Positions 1-8,721 of a DNA stretch of 64,000 nucleotides are shown in pieces; the stretch's first letter is position 1, and each line of letters opens with the position of its first letter. The notes under the pieces were generated by a model. The model saw only the letters and a program-made list of their open reading frames with translations. It did not search any database and was not told the DNA's origin. Origin of the DNA: Pleomorphomonas sp. JP5 (GTDB lineage: Bacteria; Pseudomonadota; Alphaproteobacteria; Rhizobiales; Pleomorphomonadaceae); contig NZ_JAMDLI010000007.1 in NCBI RefSeq assembly GCF_023721815.1, forward strand, positions 859,237 through 923,236, written 5' to 3'. A program made the translations under genes and the position numbers.

Positions 1-600
1 GCAAGCCCCGGCGAACCGACCGCCGACAACCACCGCCGGGCCGCCGCCGACGTTCTGGCTCTCCTCGCCGAGGAGGGGCGATCGTTCGCGGCGCAAAAGC
101 ATCTGGTTCCCGACTGGCTGGGCAACCGCGCGCCGCTCAACGACAGCCGGGTGCGAACGATCATGACCGGCCTCGGTCAGGAGCTCGACTATCGATCATT
201 TTTGGAGAGCTACTACGCAACTGCCCGCGGGCTGGCGCTGCAGATGCGGCAGGTCATCGAGCACCTGAACGCCCACGGATATGCGATCGACAAGGTGCAT
301 TTGTCGGGCGGCCATCGGCACAACCCGCTGCTGGTTCGGCTGTACGCGGACTGTTTCGAGGGGGCGCTACATCTTTGCGAAGCGCCCGAACCGGTACTGG
401 CCGGAACGGCCATGATGGCTGCGGTGGCGGCCGGTCATTATCCGACCTTGCGTGCCGCCGCCGCCAGAATGTCGACAAAAACCAGACTGGTGGAGAGGGA
501 TGCCGACCGCGTCGCGCAGCTCGAGGCCGACTACGACGTGTATCTGCGCCTCTACGAGGTGAGGAACGAGATCTTCCGGGCCGGTCTGCCGACACCATGA
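1..600 (+). CDS. FGGY-family carbohydrate kinase (ribulokinase-like), C-terminal part
   Basis: The frame is open from the first base, so the gene begins upstream of the window; about 199 C-terminal residues are present. The segment has the FGGY C-terminal signature, LSGGHRHNPLLVRLYAD, followed by an acidic stretch and LAGTAMMAAVAAG, the usual end of the ATP-binding fold. Family members phosphorylate a ketose or polyol with ATP in the cytoplasm; the resemblance is to the D-ribulokinase branch, but the substrate-binding domain is outside the window, so the substrate is open. It faces the SIS/ABC transporter operon tail to tail (38 bases apart), which suggests it acts on the imported sugar. Family call firm, substrate uncertain. 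Confidence 0.88.
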   Translation, partial: ASPGEPTADNHRRAAADVLALLAEEGRSFAAQKHLVPDWLGNRAPLNDSRVRTIMTGLGQELDYRSFLESYYATARGLALQMRQVIEHLNAHGYAIDKVHLSGGHRHNPLLVRLYADCFEGALHLCEAPEPVLAGTAMMAAVAAGHYPTLRAAAARMSTKTRLVERDADRVAQLEADYDVYLRLYEVRNEIFRAGLPTP

Positions 601-637
601 GGCACTCACGGCCGACGACAGGCCCAGTATCGCCAGC

Positions 638-1189
638 TTACTCCAGATTGGTGTGGTTGGCACGCATCGCCTCTGGCGATACGTCGAGAAGCGCGCGCAG
701 CTTGAGGATCATCACTTCGAACAGGACGAACTGAGCGCCTTCATAGAGCGAGCCCATCGGCAGTACGGAGGCGGTGGCGCCACGATCGTTGGCCATGGTC
801 TGGGCGGGAAGCGTCAGCACGAGATCGGCTGCCTTGGCGCATCGACCGTCCGGCTGGGCGGTGATGAGCAGGGTCTCGGCGCCGGCCGCTTTGGCGACCC
901 CCATCAGGGCTTCCACTGTGGAGAAGAACCCCGGCCCGGCCGAGACGATCAGGAGATCGCCCTTCCCGATGGGGGGGGTGGTCACGTCGCCGACCATGGA
1001 GGCGCGACACCCCAGATGGTAGAGGCGCATGCAGAACCCTTTGATCTGCAGGCCCTCGCGTCCAACACCATAGAGAGCTATCCGCTCCGCCGCGGCGATC
1101 TTGCGGATCGCGCGCTCCACGTCTTCGTCATCCAGTCGCTCGAAAACCCGTTCGAGATCGGTAATTGCGTCACGATAGAGAGTCGTCAT
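638..1189 (-). CDS. SIS-domain protein, 6-phospho-3-hexuloisomerase-like
   Basis: 183 residues, one SIS (sugar isomerase) domain. It shows GVGREGLQIKGFCMRLYHLG near residues 37-56, KGDLLIVSAGPG in the middle, GSLYEGAQFVLFE and the terminal MRANHTNLE, all matching the layout of HxlB-type isomerases, which interconvert 3-hexulose-6-phosphate and fructose-6-phosphate. The start at 1189 is preferred to an in-frame ATG at 1252, which would overlap the upstream permease; 1189 gives the normal MTTLYRDAI beginning. It is the last gene of the ABC operon. No hexulose-phosphate synthase is beside it, so it may isomerise the phosphorylated form of the imported sugar (inference). Confidence 0.82.
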   Translation of the reverse strand: MTTLYRDAITDLERVFERLDDEDVERAIRKIAAAERIALYGVGREGLQIKGFCMRLYHLGCRASMVGDVTTPPIGKGDLLIVSAGPGFFSTVEALMGVAKAAGAETLLITAQPDGRCAKAADLVLTLPAQTMANDRGATASVLPMGSLYEGAQFVLFEVMILKLRALLDVSPEAMRANHTNLE

Positions 1190-1244
1190 TTGTGAGTTCC
1201 GCAGTTGGACGCATGATTGGAGGCTTGAAGTTCCGAGCCGGGAG

Positions 1245-2348
1245 TCATCCACCGAGAGGGGAGCCTTCCGCGCCGAGGGGGGCTTTCTGGCGCTTGACGG
1301 CCAGTGCCGTCAGATGGCGGACGACCATGCGGCGGAAGAAGAAGTTCAGGGCCATGAATGCCAGGAGCAGCGCTCCCCAGATCATTTTCTTGGCGAAGGG
1401 CGACAGGCTGGCGATGGTGAAGGCATTCTCGACGCACTGCAGCAGTAGGACCGTCGGCAGTATGTTCAGCAATCGACCGCGACCGCCGTCCGGATCCATG
1501 CCGGCGAGCACCGCCACCAGAATGGCTTCCAACTGAAAGGAGTCGCCGAAGCCCACCTTCATGGAGTTGAAGCGCGCCAGCATGACCAATCCCGCCAGCG
1601 AGGCCAGGGCGCCGCATATGGTGTAGGAAATCAGGATAGTGCTCTCTAGCCTGAGCCCCCCGAACAGGGCTGCCACCTTGTTCTCGCCATAGAGGAAAAG
1701 GCTCTTTCCGAAGACGGAGTTGTTCACGAAGAAGGACACGCCGACGAAGATGACGAGCACTAGGCAGAACGAAGCTGGAATGAGGCCGAAGACGTTGGAT
1801 GACACGGCATCGACATAGGCGGCGGGCATGCCGGTGATGCCGGCGCCGCCGGTCAGACCGGTGCCAAGGCCGGCAAACACCATCATCGAGCCGAGGGTCG
1901 TGAGCAGCGGCGGAATACCGAAGCGGACGATAACGATGCCGTTCAACAGACCGGCGCAGACGCCGACGGCGAGCGCTACCAGACAGGCAAGCCCGATCGC
2001 GACGTCCTGCCCGAGGGCGGCCAGTACTGCCTCCGAGGTCATCAGGCGGGCAGCGAAAATGCCGGCTAGATTGGCGACGGCGATGATCGACAGATCGATG
2101 CCGCCCGACACCATCGACAACCCCATGGCCAACGACAACAGCGCAAACTCCGGCGTCTGCTGAAGAACCGAAACCAGGTTGGTCGGGTTGAAAAAAGCGG
2201 TTCCAAGACTGAGGAAGATGAGAGCGAGCACGCCGGCGATCATCGCGTAGAGGACGCTCTGGCCGAGACCCTCCTCGTCCAGTCGGGCTGGAAGAAGCCA
2301 GCGCCAGCTGACGCCGTGGGTCGATGACTTGTTGTATCCGTCATTCAT
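1245..2348 (-). CDS. Sugar ABC transporter permease (RbsC/BPD_transp_2 family)
   Basis: 367 residues with about ten hydrophobic segments, the family signature MVSGGIDLSIIAVANLAG in the N-terminal third and a C-terminal basic tail. This family forms the inner-membrane channel of CUT2-type sugar importers such as ribose and xylose systems. The start at 2348 (MNDGYNKSS) is chosen because an AAGGGAG ribosome site lies just upstream; a longer in-frame reading to 2483 would overlap the neighbouring permease and has no hydrophobic or conserved content. It is the second of two permeases, suggesting a heteromeric channel. Confidence 0.9.
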   Translation of the reverse strand: MNDGYNKSSTHGVSWRWLLPARLDEEGLGQSVLYAMIAGVLALIFLSLGTAFFNPTNLVSVLQQTPEFALLSLAMGLSMVSGGIDLSIIAVANLAGIFAARLMTSEAVLAALGQDVAIGLACLVALAVGVCAGLLNGIVIVRFGIPPLLTTLGSMMVFAGLGTGLTGGAGITGMPAAYVDAVSSNVFGLIPASFCLVLVIFVGVSFFVNNSVFGKSLFLYGENKVAALFGGLRLESTILISYTICGALASLAGLVMLARFNSMKVGFGDSFQLEAILVAVLAGMDPDGGRGRLLNILPTVLLLQCVENAFTIASLSPFAKKMIWGALLLAFMALNFFFRRMVVRHLTALAVKRQKAPLGAEGSPLGG

Positions 2349-2361
2349 CGCGGCGCTCCCT

Positions 2362-3447
2362 TTAAATGTTATCGAAGTTGAGTTGGCGAAGATTGCGCAT
2401 CTTTGCCCGGTAGTGCGAGATGGATGCGATGAGCACCAGCGCGCAGCCGATGAAGAACTTGTTCCACGATGCGGAAAGGCCAATGGTGACCAACGTGTTG
2501 TTCAGAAGGGTAACGAGGGTCATGCCCAGCAACACGCCGGAGACCGAACCGGCGCCGCCACTGAGCTTGGCGCCTCCGATCACCACGGCGGCGAGGACGA
2601 GCAGCTCGTTGCCGACAAGAGTCACTGGATCGACCAGACGGATGTCCGAGACCATCATCACGCCCATCAGCCCGGCAAGTGCCCCGGCATAGGCGTAAAT
2701 GACGAGGTTGATTTTGAGAAGGTTGACGCCGCAGCGTATCGCGGCGAGCCGGTTGGAGCCGATCGCATAAGTGGCGCGGCCTATGGCCGTCCTATTGAGC
2801 AGGTACCAGGTCGCGACGACGGCGAACACCAGCGGCACGACGAACACCGACAGCCCGACGAATCCTGGCCCGTCCGGAAACTCGAAGAGAACGTCGGTGC
2901 CGAAGTAGCGCAAGGATTTCGGCATGTGGCCGGCGGTGATGGGGCCGGCACCAAGGAAGACCATCAGGACGCCCTGGATGACGCCCTGCATGGCCAGAGT
3001 GGTAATCAGCGTCGGCAGGGAAAACAGGGAGATGATCAGGCCGTTGATGGCGCCGACCAACGCCCCGATCGTCATCGCCACAATCAGAGCGAAGGCCAAA
3101 CTGTCGAGGCCCGTCCATTTGGTGATCACGGTGGCGACGTAGGCCGAAAGGATGGCGTTGGCCAGGAACGATACGTCGATACCGCCGGACACCATTACCA
3201 CCAGCACGCCGAGCGCGACCACCGTCCAGGCCGCGCCGCTGCGGATCAGGTCGAACAGGGAAGCCAGCGACAAGAAGTCGGGAGAACGCAAGGCGACCAT
3301 GACGACATAGACGACGATGAGGAAGGCCAGGAGCGACAAGCCACCCTGACTGCCGACACCTCGGCCCAGGAGCCGGGCCAGCAGCCTGGTCTGTGTCGCC
3401 CCGCCTGCCTCGACTTTCTTACCGGTATCCTGCGGCTTCATGTTCAC
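2362..3447 (-). CDS. Sugar ABC transporter permease (RbsC/BPD_transp_2 family)
   Basis: 361 residues, multi-spanning, with VVMVSGGIDVSFLANAILS near residues 80-100, the conserved periplasm-facing motif of CUT2 permeases. Only 13 bases separate it from the start of the next permease, so the two are co-transcribed and probably pair in one channel, as in autoinducer-2 and some pentose importers. It lies 118 bases after the ATPase gene. Substrate not readable from the sequence. Confidence 0.9.
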   Translation of the reverse strand: MNMKPQDTGKKVEAGGATQTRLLARLLGRGVGSQGGLSLLAFLIVVYVVMVALRSPDFLSLASLFDLIRSGAAWTVVALGVLVVMVSGGIDVSFLANAILSAYVATVITKWTGLDSLAFALIVAMTIGALVGAINGLIISLFSLPTLITTLAMQGVIQGVLMVFLGAGPITAGHMPKSLRYFGTDVLFEFPDGPGFVGLSVFVVPLVFAVVATWYLLNRTAIGRATYAIGSNRLAAIRCGVNLLKINLVIYAYAGALAGLMGVMMVSDIRLVDPVTLVGNELLVLAAVVIGGAKLSGGAGSVSGVLLGMTLVTLLNNTLVTIGLSASWNKFFIGCALVLIASISHYRAKMRNLRQLNFDNI

Positions 3448-3565
3448 ACCTTGGTTGTTCTCTTGGCTTTTTTGCGTATGGACATCGACTGCCCAAGGAA
3501 CCCTGCCGTCCGGCGCATCGCCTGGAGCACTCTCGGCAAATCGGTCCTGCCTTGCCGAAGTTGCT

Positions 3566-5056
3566 CTAGCTCGTCTGACGAAGCCCGCTGGACAGGTTCT
3601 CGACGGTGAGCGTCTCGCCGTGGAACTCGGCGGCCAGCGTGCCGGTCTGCATCAGGAAAACCCTGTTGCAACTCATCACCAGCTCCTCGAGGTCGTCGGA
3701 AATCATGATGACGCCGCGCCCTTGGCGAGCCAGTTGGCGGACGATGTCGTGGATTTCCATCTTGGAGCCGACATCGATACCGACGGTCGGGTTGTCGAGG
3801 ATCAGGATCTTGGGATCGGTGGCGAGCCACTTGGCCAGCACCACCTTCTGCTGGTTTCCCCCCGACAGACTCTGAACAGGCTCCTCACCCGATGGGGTCT
3901 TCACCCGAACCTTGTCGATCCAGGTGTCGCCGATGGTTCGCTCGCTTGCCTGCGAAAGCAAGCCGAACCGCCCTGCACTGCGCTCGAACACCGAGGATGC
4001 GATGTTCGTCATGATGGCCTTGCGAGCGAACAGCCCCTGACCGTGCCGGTCCTCCGATACCAGGGCGATGCCGTTGGTGATCGCCTCGCGAGGAGAACGG
4101 GGGCTGTGCGGTCGTCCGGCGAGGGTGATCTTGCCGGCATCGGCCGGGTTGAGGCCAAAGAGGGTGAGGGCGAGTTCGGTGCGCCCCGATCCGGTCAGAC
4201 CGGCGAAGCCGATGATCTCCCCGGGCCGCAGCGAGAACGAGACGTCGTGATACTGGTCGCGACGGCGTAGGTCTTCGACGACCAGCAGGGGAGTGGCGAT
4301 CTGCTCGAACTCCTGCTGCGTCTTCTCGCCTTTGAACTCGACACCGGTCATCAGATAGCTGAGCCGCGTGGTGGTCAGCTCGGCGGGGGCATAGTCGCCG
4401 ACTTTCCGCCCATCTCGCAGCACATAGAAGCGATCGGCGATTTCGAACAGCTCGTCGAGTTTGTGGCTGATGAAGACGATCGCCATGCCCTTGCTCTTGA
4501 GTCGGTGAACCATGCTCAGCAACTGGGCGACGTCCCGGCTCGGCAGGGCAGTGGTCGGCTCGTCCATGACCAGAAGTCGGCAGTCCTGCGTCAAGGCGCG
4601 AGCGATGGCAGCCGTCTGTCGCGCGCCGATCGGCAGATCACCCAACCTTGCGTGCAACGGCAAGTCGGCGCCGAGTTCGTGCAATGCTTTTGTCGCAATC
4701 CTGTCCACCTCGCGCAAGTCGACCCAGCTGCGATGTCGGGATTGCACCACATGGAAAGCAATGTTCTCCGCAACGGTCAGGTCGGGGAAAATTGACAGGT
4801 CCTGGTAGATGATCTCGATGCCGAGCGCCATGGACTGGGACGGCGTCAAGCTGTCATAGGCCTGCCCCTGCCAAATGATTTTGCCGCTGTCGGGGGTCTC
4901 CCCACCGGCGACGCACTTAATCAGCGTCGACTTGCCCGATCCGTTGGCACCGGCGAGACAGAGGACCTGTCCGGCCTCGATGGTCATATCCACGGCATCG
5001 AGAGCCTGGGTGCCGATATAGCGCTTGCTCAGTCCCTCAAGACGCAGCAGTTCCAT
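3566..5056 (-). CDS. Sugar ABC transporter ATP-binding protein, double NBD (RbsA-like)
   Basis: 496 residues with two fused nucleotide-binding domains, as in RbsA/XylG/MglA. The first has Walker A GANGSGKST (residues about 37-45), a degenerate signature LPIGARQTAAIARAL and Walker B LLVMDEPTTAL. The second lacks a good Walker A (GLTGSGRTELA) but has the canonical signature SLSGGNQQKVVLAKWL and ILILDNPTVGID. That asymmetry is normal for the family. The start at 5056 (MELLRLEGLSKRY) has GGAGAA upstream and puts the domain right at the N-terminus; an ATG at 5140 in the same frame would add 28 unremarkable residues. It energises the two permeases downstream. Confidence 0.92.
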   Translation of the reverse strand: MELLRLEGLSKRYIGTQALDAVDMTIEAGQVLCLAGANGSGKSTLIKCVAGGETPDSGKIIWQGQAYDSLTPSQSMALGIEIIYQDLSIFPDLTVAENIAFHVVQSRHRSWVDLREVDRIATKALHELGADLPLHARLGDLPIGARQTAAIARALTQDCRLLVMDEPTTALPSRDVAQLLSMVHRLKSKGMAIVFISHKLDELFEIADRFYVLRDGRKVGDYAPAELTTTRLSYLMTGVEFKGEKTQQEFEQIATPLLVVEDLRRRDQYHDVSFSLRPGEIIGFAGLTGSGRTELALTLFGLNPADAGKITLAGRPHSPRSPREAITNGIALVSEDRHGQGLFARKAIMTNIASSVFERSAGRFGLLSQASERTIGDTWIDKVRVKTPSGEEPVQSLSGGNQQKVVLAKWLATDPKILILDNPTVGIDVGSKMEIHDIVRQLARQGRGVIMISDDLEELVMSCNRVFLMQTGTLAAEFHGETLTVENLSSGLRQTS

Positions 5057-5417
5057 TATGTGGTTTTCTCCAACGAATCCGATGGCCGGCCGCACGCCGG
5101 CAGGCGCGACATGGGTGCCGATGTTTTCGGACGTCCGCATGATCGGGCCTCACAAGAAACCTCACCGACCCGGACATCCGGCGTCGGGTCGAGCACATCG
5201 TAGGTCTGCAACTTGCAAACTCGCCAAAGGCCGGTTCAGGGAGGGCGTCGCAATCTGCCTCCCGTCAGTCCGTTTTGGCTTGGCCTGCATGACAGGTCTC
5301 GCCCCTCATCGGGGCGAGACGCGACTGTCACTGTGGCGACGTCACTGGCTCATTGTTTATAGTATGAAGAAGTAGCCCAGTTGACCGATCTTGATGCGCT
5401 GAACCAGGGTCCGGTGG
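5057..5417. other. Intra-operon spacer between binding-protein and ATPase genes
   Basis: No gene is supported here. Its main content is the strong hairpin at 5291-5329. If translation of the ATPase starts at 5140 rather than 5056 the spacer shrinks by 84 bases. Confidence 0.6.
5291..5329 (-). repeat. Strong hairpin between binding-protein and ATPase genes
   Basis: A perfect 10-bp stem (GTCTCGCCCC / GGGGCGAGAC) closes a 5-base loop, with an outer 5-bp stem (GACAG/CTGTC) beyond a small internal loop. No U-tract follows on the minus strand, so it is more likely an mRNA-stabilising or partial-attenuation element that keeps the binding-protein message more abundant than the downstream genes, a common arrangement in sugar importer operons (inference). 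Confidence 0.6.
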
Positions 5418-6419
5418 CTAGAAGCCATAGTCCCCGTAGTTGTCCTTGGTCAGCACCAGTGTCGCATTGCCGTAGACGACCCCGTTCTCGATGGTCACCT
5501 TCTCGTAGCCGGGCCGCTTGAGGTCGATGCCGGCTTCGATCGGCTCGCCCTTCAGCGCCTTGTACGCAACATAGGCAGCGGCATAGCCGGCGTCGGCGGG
5601 GCGCCAGCACTGGGCTTCGGCCTGATAGCCCTCTTCGAGATAAACGCCATTGATGCTCGGGAGACCGAGGCCCACGACCTTGATATCCTTGCGGCGCAGC
5701 TTCTCGACGGCAAGGGCGGCCATCGACGAGCCGGAGACCGAGCAGCCGAAGAAGCCCTTGAGGTCCGGGTACTTCTTGAGCGTCTCGTTCACCTTGTCGA
5801 GCGCCGTCTTTTCGTCGTTGTTGTCTTCAAGCGGCTCGGACAGGACGAACTCGAGCTTGGGATAGTTCTTCTTGGCGTATTCGAGGCCGGCCTTGAACCA
5901 TTGCATATGCGTTTCCATCGTCAGCGCGCCGACGATACCGGCATATTTGCCTTCGCCACCCATGGCCTTGGCCAGGTTCTCGAACATCAGTGCCCCGAAG
6001 TCTTCGTTCTTGAAGGCTTCAACGTCGTAGTTGGAGACGCCGGCCAGGCTCTGGGCCTCGTGGCTGATGACGATGATACCGGCCTTGCGCGCCTTTTCGA
6101 GGATGGGCTTGATCGACTGAGGATCGTTGGGCACCACCAGGATGGCGTCGACGTGCTTGGCGATCAGGCTTTCGACCATCTGCGCCTGCTTGGCCGGATC
6201 ACCGCTTTCCGGAGCGATCTGGTAGGCGTTGGCCCCGAAGTCGGCGGCAAACTGTTCGACGCCTTTCCGCATGTCGTCGAACCAGGAGATGCCCTCCTGC
6301 TTGGCGCACATGACGATTTCATACTTCTTGCCGGATTCGGCGCCGAAAGCCGCCCGTCCCATCGACCCTAAGGCCAGCATGCCCGCTCCACCAACGAGGA
6401 CGGATCTTCTCGTGATCAT
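5418..6419 (-). CDS. Sugar ABC transporter periplasmic binding protein (Peripla_BP_4)
   Basis: 333 residues. The N-terminus MITRRSVLVGGAGMLALG with an AFGAES cleavage region is an export signal; the double arginine followed by a hydrophobic run allows Tat as well as Sec export. The mature part has the two-lobed type I periplasmic sugar-binding layout (KYEIVMCAKQEGISWFDDMRKG at the start, DAILVVPNDPQSIKPILEKA, GYEKVTIENGVVYGN near the end). The start at 6419 has a GGAGGGAGGA ribosome site; the long open frame upstream is non-coding. First gene of the importer operon, preceded by the twin palindromes at 6436-6468. Ligand unknown. Confidence 0.92.
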   Translation of the reverse strand: MITRRSVLVGGAGMLALGSMGRAAFGAESGKKYEIVMCAKQEGISWFDDMRKGVEQFAADFGANAYQIAPESGDPAKQAQMVESLIAKHVDAILVVPNDPQSIKPILEKARKAGIIVISHEAQSLAGVSNYDVEAFKNEDFGALMFENLAKAMGGEGKYAGIVGALTMETHMQWFKAGLEYAKKNYPKLEFVLSEPLEDNNDEKTALDKVNETLKKYPDLKGFFGCSVSGSSMAALAVEKLRRKDIKVVGLGLPSINGVYLEEGYQAEAQCWRPADAGYAAAYVAYKALKGEPIEAGIDLKRPGYEKVTIENGVVYGNATLVLTKDNYGDYGF

Positions 6420-7022
6420 CTTGGCTCCTCCCTCCGCACATATGTGCTTCAAAAAACACATATGTGTTACGCCCGCTTGGTGGAGGGTGTCAATAGGAAG
6501 CCAAGCGTTCGGAAGCCACGCGAATGGCCGCAGGGGAGGAAGCCCTTCATCGATCTTGCCGCAGCTTTCAGACCACAGAGCGGACGTTTGATGACGTTCG
6601 CCGCTTGTCTGCGGATCTATCGAGTGGCTAGGGTTTGGTGCATGATGCCTTTGAAGCAATGACGACCTGACACGGCGTGTCCTGTGACAGGATCGGAGCT
6701 GGCCAGGATTGCATGCAATGCCGGCGATCTCGACGCGGCGGATGGCCGACACCGGCGTCACCGTCAGTTCAGCACTGCCCGGGTCGACGTTGTCCTAGGG
6801 GTTTGCCGACATGCTGGTCAGGGAGGTGGAGCCTCGCGCCCGAGCGGTCGAGCAAGTCGCCGCCGAAATCGCCATGAGCCACCTTTCCTCGTCGACTATC
6901 CAGCGCGAGGCCCGCGTCGACGAGGTAACGAAAGTGGTCGTTTGTGCCTGCTTACCTCAAACGCCAGCCACCATCGGCACCGTCTTGTGAGTCAACGGCG
7001 GTGTGCTGAACACTGCCGGAAC
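6420..7022. other. Intergenic promoter region upstream of the sugar-uptake operon
   Basis: 603 bases without a supported gene. The operon-proximal end holds the twin operator at 6436-6468. Beyond about 6470 I see no gene-like frame, no tRNA and no clear hairpin; the open frames crossing it are continuations of antisense frames of pyrD or of the binding-protein gene. Confidence 0.55.
6436..6468. promoter_or_regulatory. Twin palindromic operator (CACATATGTG x2)
   Basis: Two perfect palindromes, GCACATATGTGC at 6436-6447 and AACACATATGTGTT at 6455-6468, share the core CACATATGTG. Their centres are 20 bp apart, about two helical turns, so a regulator could bind both on one DNA face. They sit 17 bases upstream of the binding-protein start codon, where a bound repressor would block initiation. 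The binding protein is not identified; LacI, DeoR/SorC and GntR families are all possible, and no regulator gene lies in this part of the window. Confidence 0.7.
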
Positions 7023-8123
7023 TCAGATCGGGATCGGACGGCAGGCCCAGGCCCGGCTGTCCGAGCCCGACAGTGCGCGCGCCGAGCCGATGCCGCTTCG
7101 TTCGATGCGGCCGAGCAGGTCCGTGGTGATGGCGTTGATGGCGTTGCCGCCGCCATAGATGAACGCGGTGTAGACCTGCACCAGGTTGGCGCCGGCGGCG
7201 ATCTTCAGGTAGGCGTCCTCGCCGGTCATCACGCCGCCGACGCCGATGATCGGCATCGCCCGGCCGACACGTTCGCGCATCTTGGCCAGTACGATCGTCG
7301 AACGCTCGAACAGCGGCTTGCCGGACAGGCCGCCCGGCTCGGTCGCCGTCGGCCCGAACACGCCGCTTCGCGACAGCGTCGTGTTCGAGATGACGAGACC
7401 ATCGGCACCGCGTGCCCCGATGACGGCGGCGATATCGTCGAGCGCTGCCTCGTCGAGATCGGGCGCGATCTTGACCAGCACGGGCGTTTTCCGGCCGACG
7501 GCGGCAGTTGTTTCATCGCGCGCCTCGATGATCTGGGCGACGAGATCCGACAGGGCGGCGCTTGCCTGCAGATCGCGCAGGCCGGGCGTATTGGGCGACG
7601 AGATGTTGACGGTAAAGTAGGAGGCAAGTCCGGCGAATGCCTTGATCCCCGCCACATAGTCGGCGGCGCGATCGGTGCTGTCCTTGTTGGCGCCAACATT
7701 GACGCCGATGACGCCGGGCCGCCCACCTCGCCGTTCCAGCCGCTTCAGGGCATGGGCGTGCCCTTTGCCGTTGAAACCGCAGCGGTTGATCACCGCGTTC
7801 GCCTCGGGCAGACGAAAGATGCGCGGCTTCGGATTGCCCGGCTGCGGCCGCGGCGTCAGGGTGCCGACCTCGACGTGGGAGAAGCCCTGGTTCAACAGCG
7901 CATCGGCGATCTCGGCGTTCTTGTCGAAGCCGGCGGCCAGCCCGATCGGATGATCGAGCCTCATGTCGAAGAAACTGGTGGCCAGGCGGTCGTCCACCAC
8001 CTTCGGCAAGCCGGGGGCCAGGTTGAGACGCATGGCGGAGATGGCAAGCGTGTGGGCGACTTCCGGATCGCAACGCCGGAGCATGGAAGCACTGAACGAG
8101 CCGATCAGTTCGGAAAGGTTCAT
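7023..8123 (-). CDS. pyrD: Dihydroorotate dehydrogenase (quinone), class 2
   Basis: 366 residues. Catalyses the fourth step of pyrimidine synthesis, oxidising dihydroorotate to orotate with FMN and passing electrons to quinone at the inner membrane. It has the class 2 N-terminal membrane helix pair (CDPEVAHTLAISAMRL), LAAGFDKNAE, the VNISSPNTPGLR active-site motif, VKIAPDL, ISNTT and the phosphate-binding IGVGGVMTGEDA. Length and order match the family. It overlaps the upstream DUF952 gene by four bases (ATGA), so the two are translationally coupled. Confidence 0.96.
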   Translation of the reverse strand: MNLSELIGSFSASMLRRCDPEVAHTLAISAMRLNLAPGLPKVVDDRLATSFFDMRLDHPIGLAAGFDKNAEIADALLNQGFSHVEVGTLTPRPQPGNPKPRIFRLPEANAVINRCGFNGKGHAHALKRLERRGGRPGVIGVNVGANKDSTDRAADYVAGIKAFAGLASYFTVNISSPNTPGLRDLQASAALSDLVAQIIEARDETTAAVGRKTPVLVKIAPDLDEAALDDIAAVIGARGADGLVISNTTLSRSGVFGPTATEPGGLSGKPLFERSTIVLAKMRERVGRAMPIIGVGGVMTGEDAYLKIAAGANLVQVYTAFIYGGGNAINAITTDLLGRIERSGIGSARALSGSDSRAWACRPIPI

Positions 8124-8473
8124 CGGCCGGTCTCCAGGTCGGGAAACTGATGGGCGCCGTCAGGTCCGAGCGGAAGGGGGACGACAAATTCCACCGCCGA
8201 GAACTCAAGAGGCGCATAGAGATGAGGGAAGAGGTCGCCGCCGCGCGAGGCTTCCCACTTCAGCGCTTCACCAAGAGTGCTCGTCTCGACGCCGACGAGC
8301 AGGAGATCGTTCTGGCCGGCAAAGTAGAGTCGTGCCGTCTCCTTCACCTGCGCGGCCGATGACAGATGGATGAAGCCGTCCTCGAAGTCTACGGAGGCTC
8401 CGGCGAACACGCCGGTTGCCTCGGCTGCTTCCCAAAGTGCGCGCGGGGCGATCTTGTAGACGAGACGATCCAT
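8120..8473 (-). CDS. DUF952 family protein
   Basis: 117 residues, cytoplasmic. The pattern VYKIAPRALWEAA, DGFIHLSSAAQVKETARLYF, LLLVGVETSTLG, LKWEASRGGDLFPHLYAPL is the DUF952 fold, a small domain resembling ADP-ribosyltransferase-like proteins, with no proven function. Its stop overlaps the pyrD start (ATGA), a pairing commonly seen in Rhizobiales. Confidence 0.9.
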   Translation of the reverse strand: MDRLVYKIAPRALWEAAEATGVFAGASVDFEDGFIHLSSAAQVKETARLYFAGQNDLLLVGVETSTLGEALKWEASRGGDLFPHLYAPLEFSAVEFVVPLPLGPDGAHQFPDLETGR

Positions 8474-8721
8474 GGGCGGGGCTCCGAAAGGCCGTGGCTT
8501 TTTCGTAGGTTCAATCGGCGTTGCCAGTTCACTCGGACGGAATGAAGTTCACCGGTTAAGGGAGGGCTTCTTGGCCGAGCCGACGGGCTATGAGCACGGG
8601 CCGGAGTAAAGGCATGCGGCCGTGTCTGGCAAGAGCAATTTGACGAGAGCGGTGCAAAGGACCGGAATGACGGGTGCAGTCTCCTTGGCAGGAAACGCCC
8701 CGCATGGAACCGACGGCAGCG

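Noticed and set aside
2329-3609. 426-codon plus-strand frame over the permease gene
   Set aside because: Charged, His/Asp/Gln-rich translation typical of the antisense frame of a GC-rich membrane protein gene; the minus-strand permease is clearly the real gene.
6684-8150. 488-codon plus-strand frame over pyrD
   Set aside because: Antisense to a well-conserved pyrD; translation has no domain and is Arg/Gly/Asp-rich.
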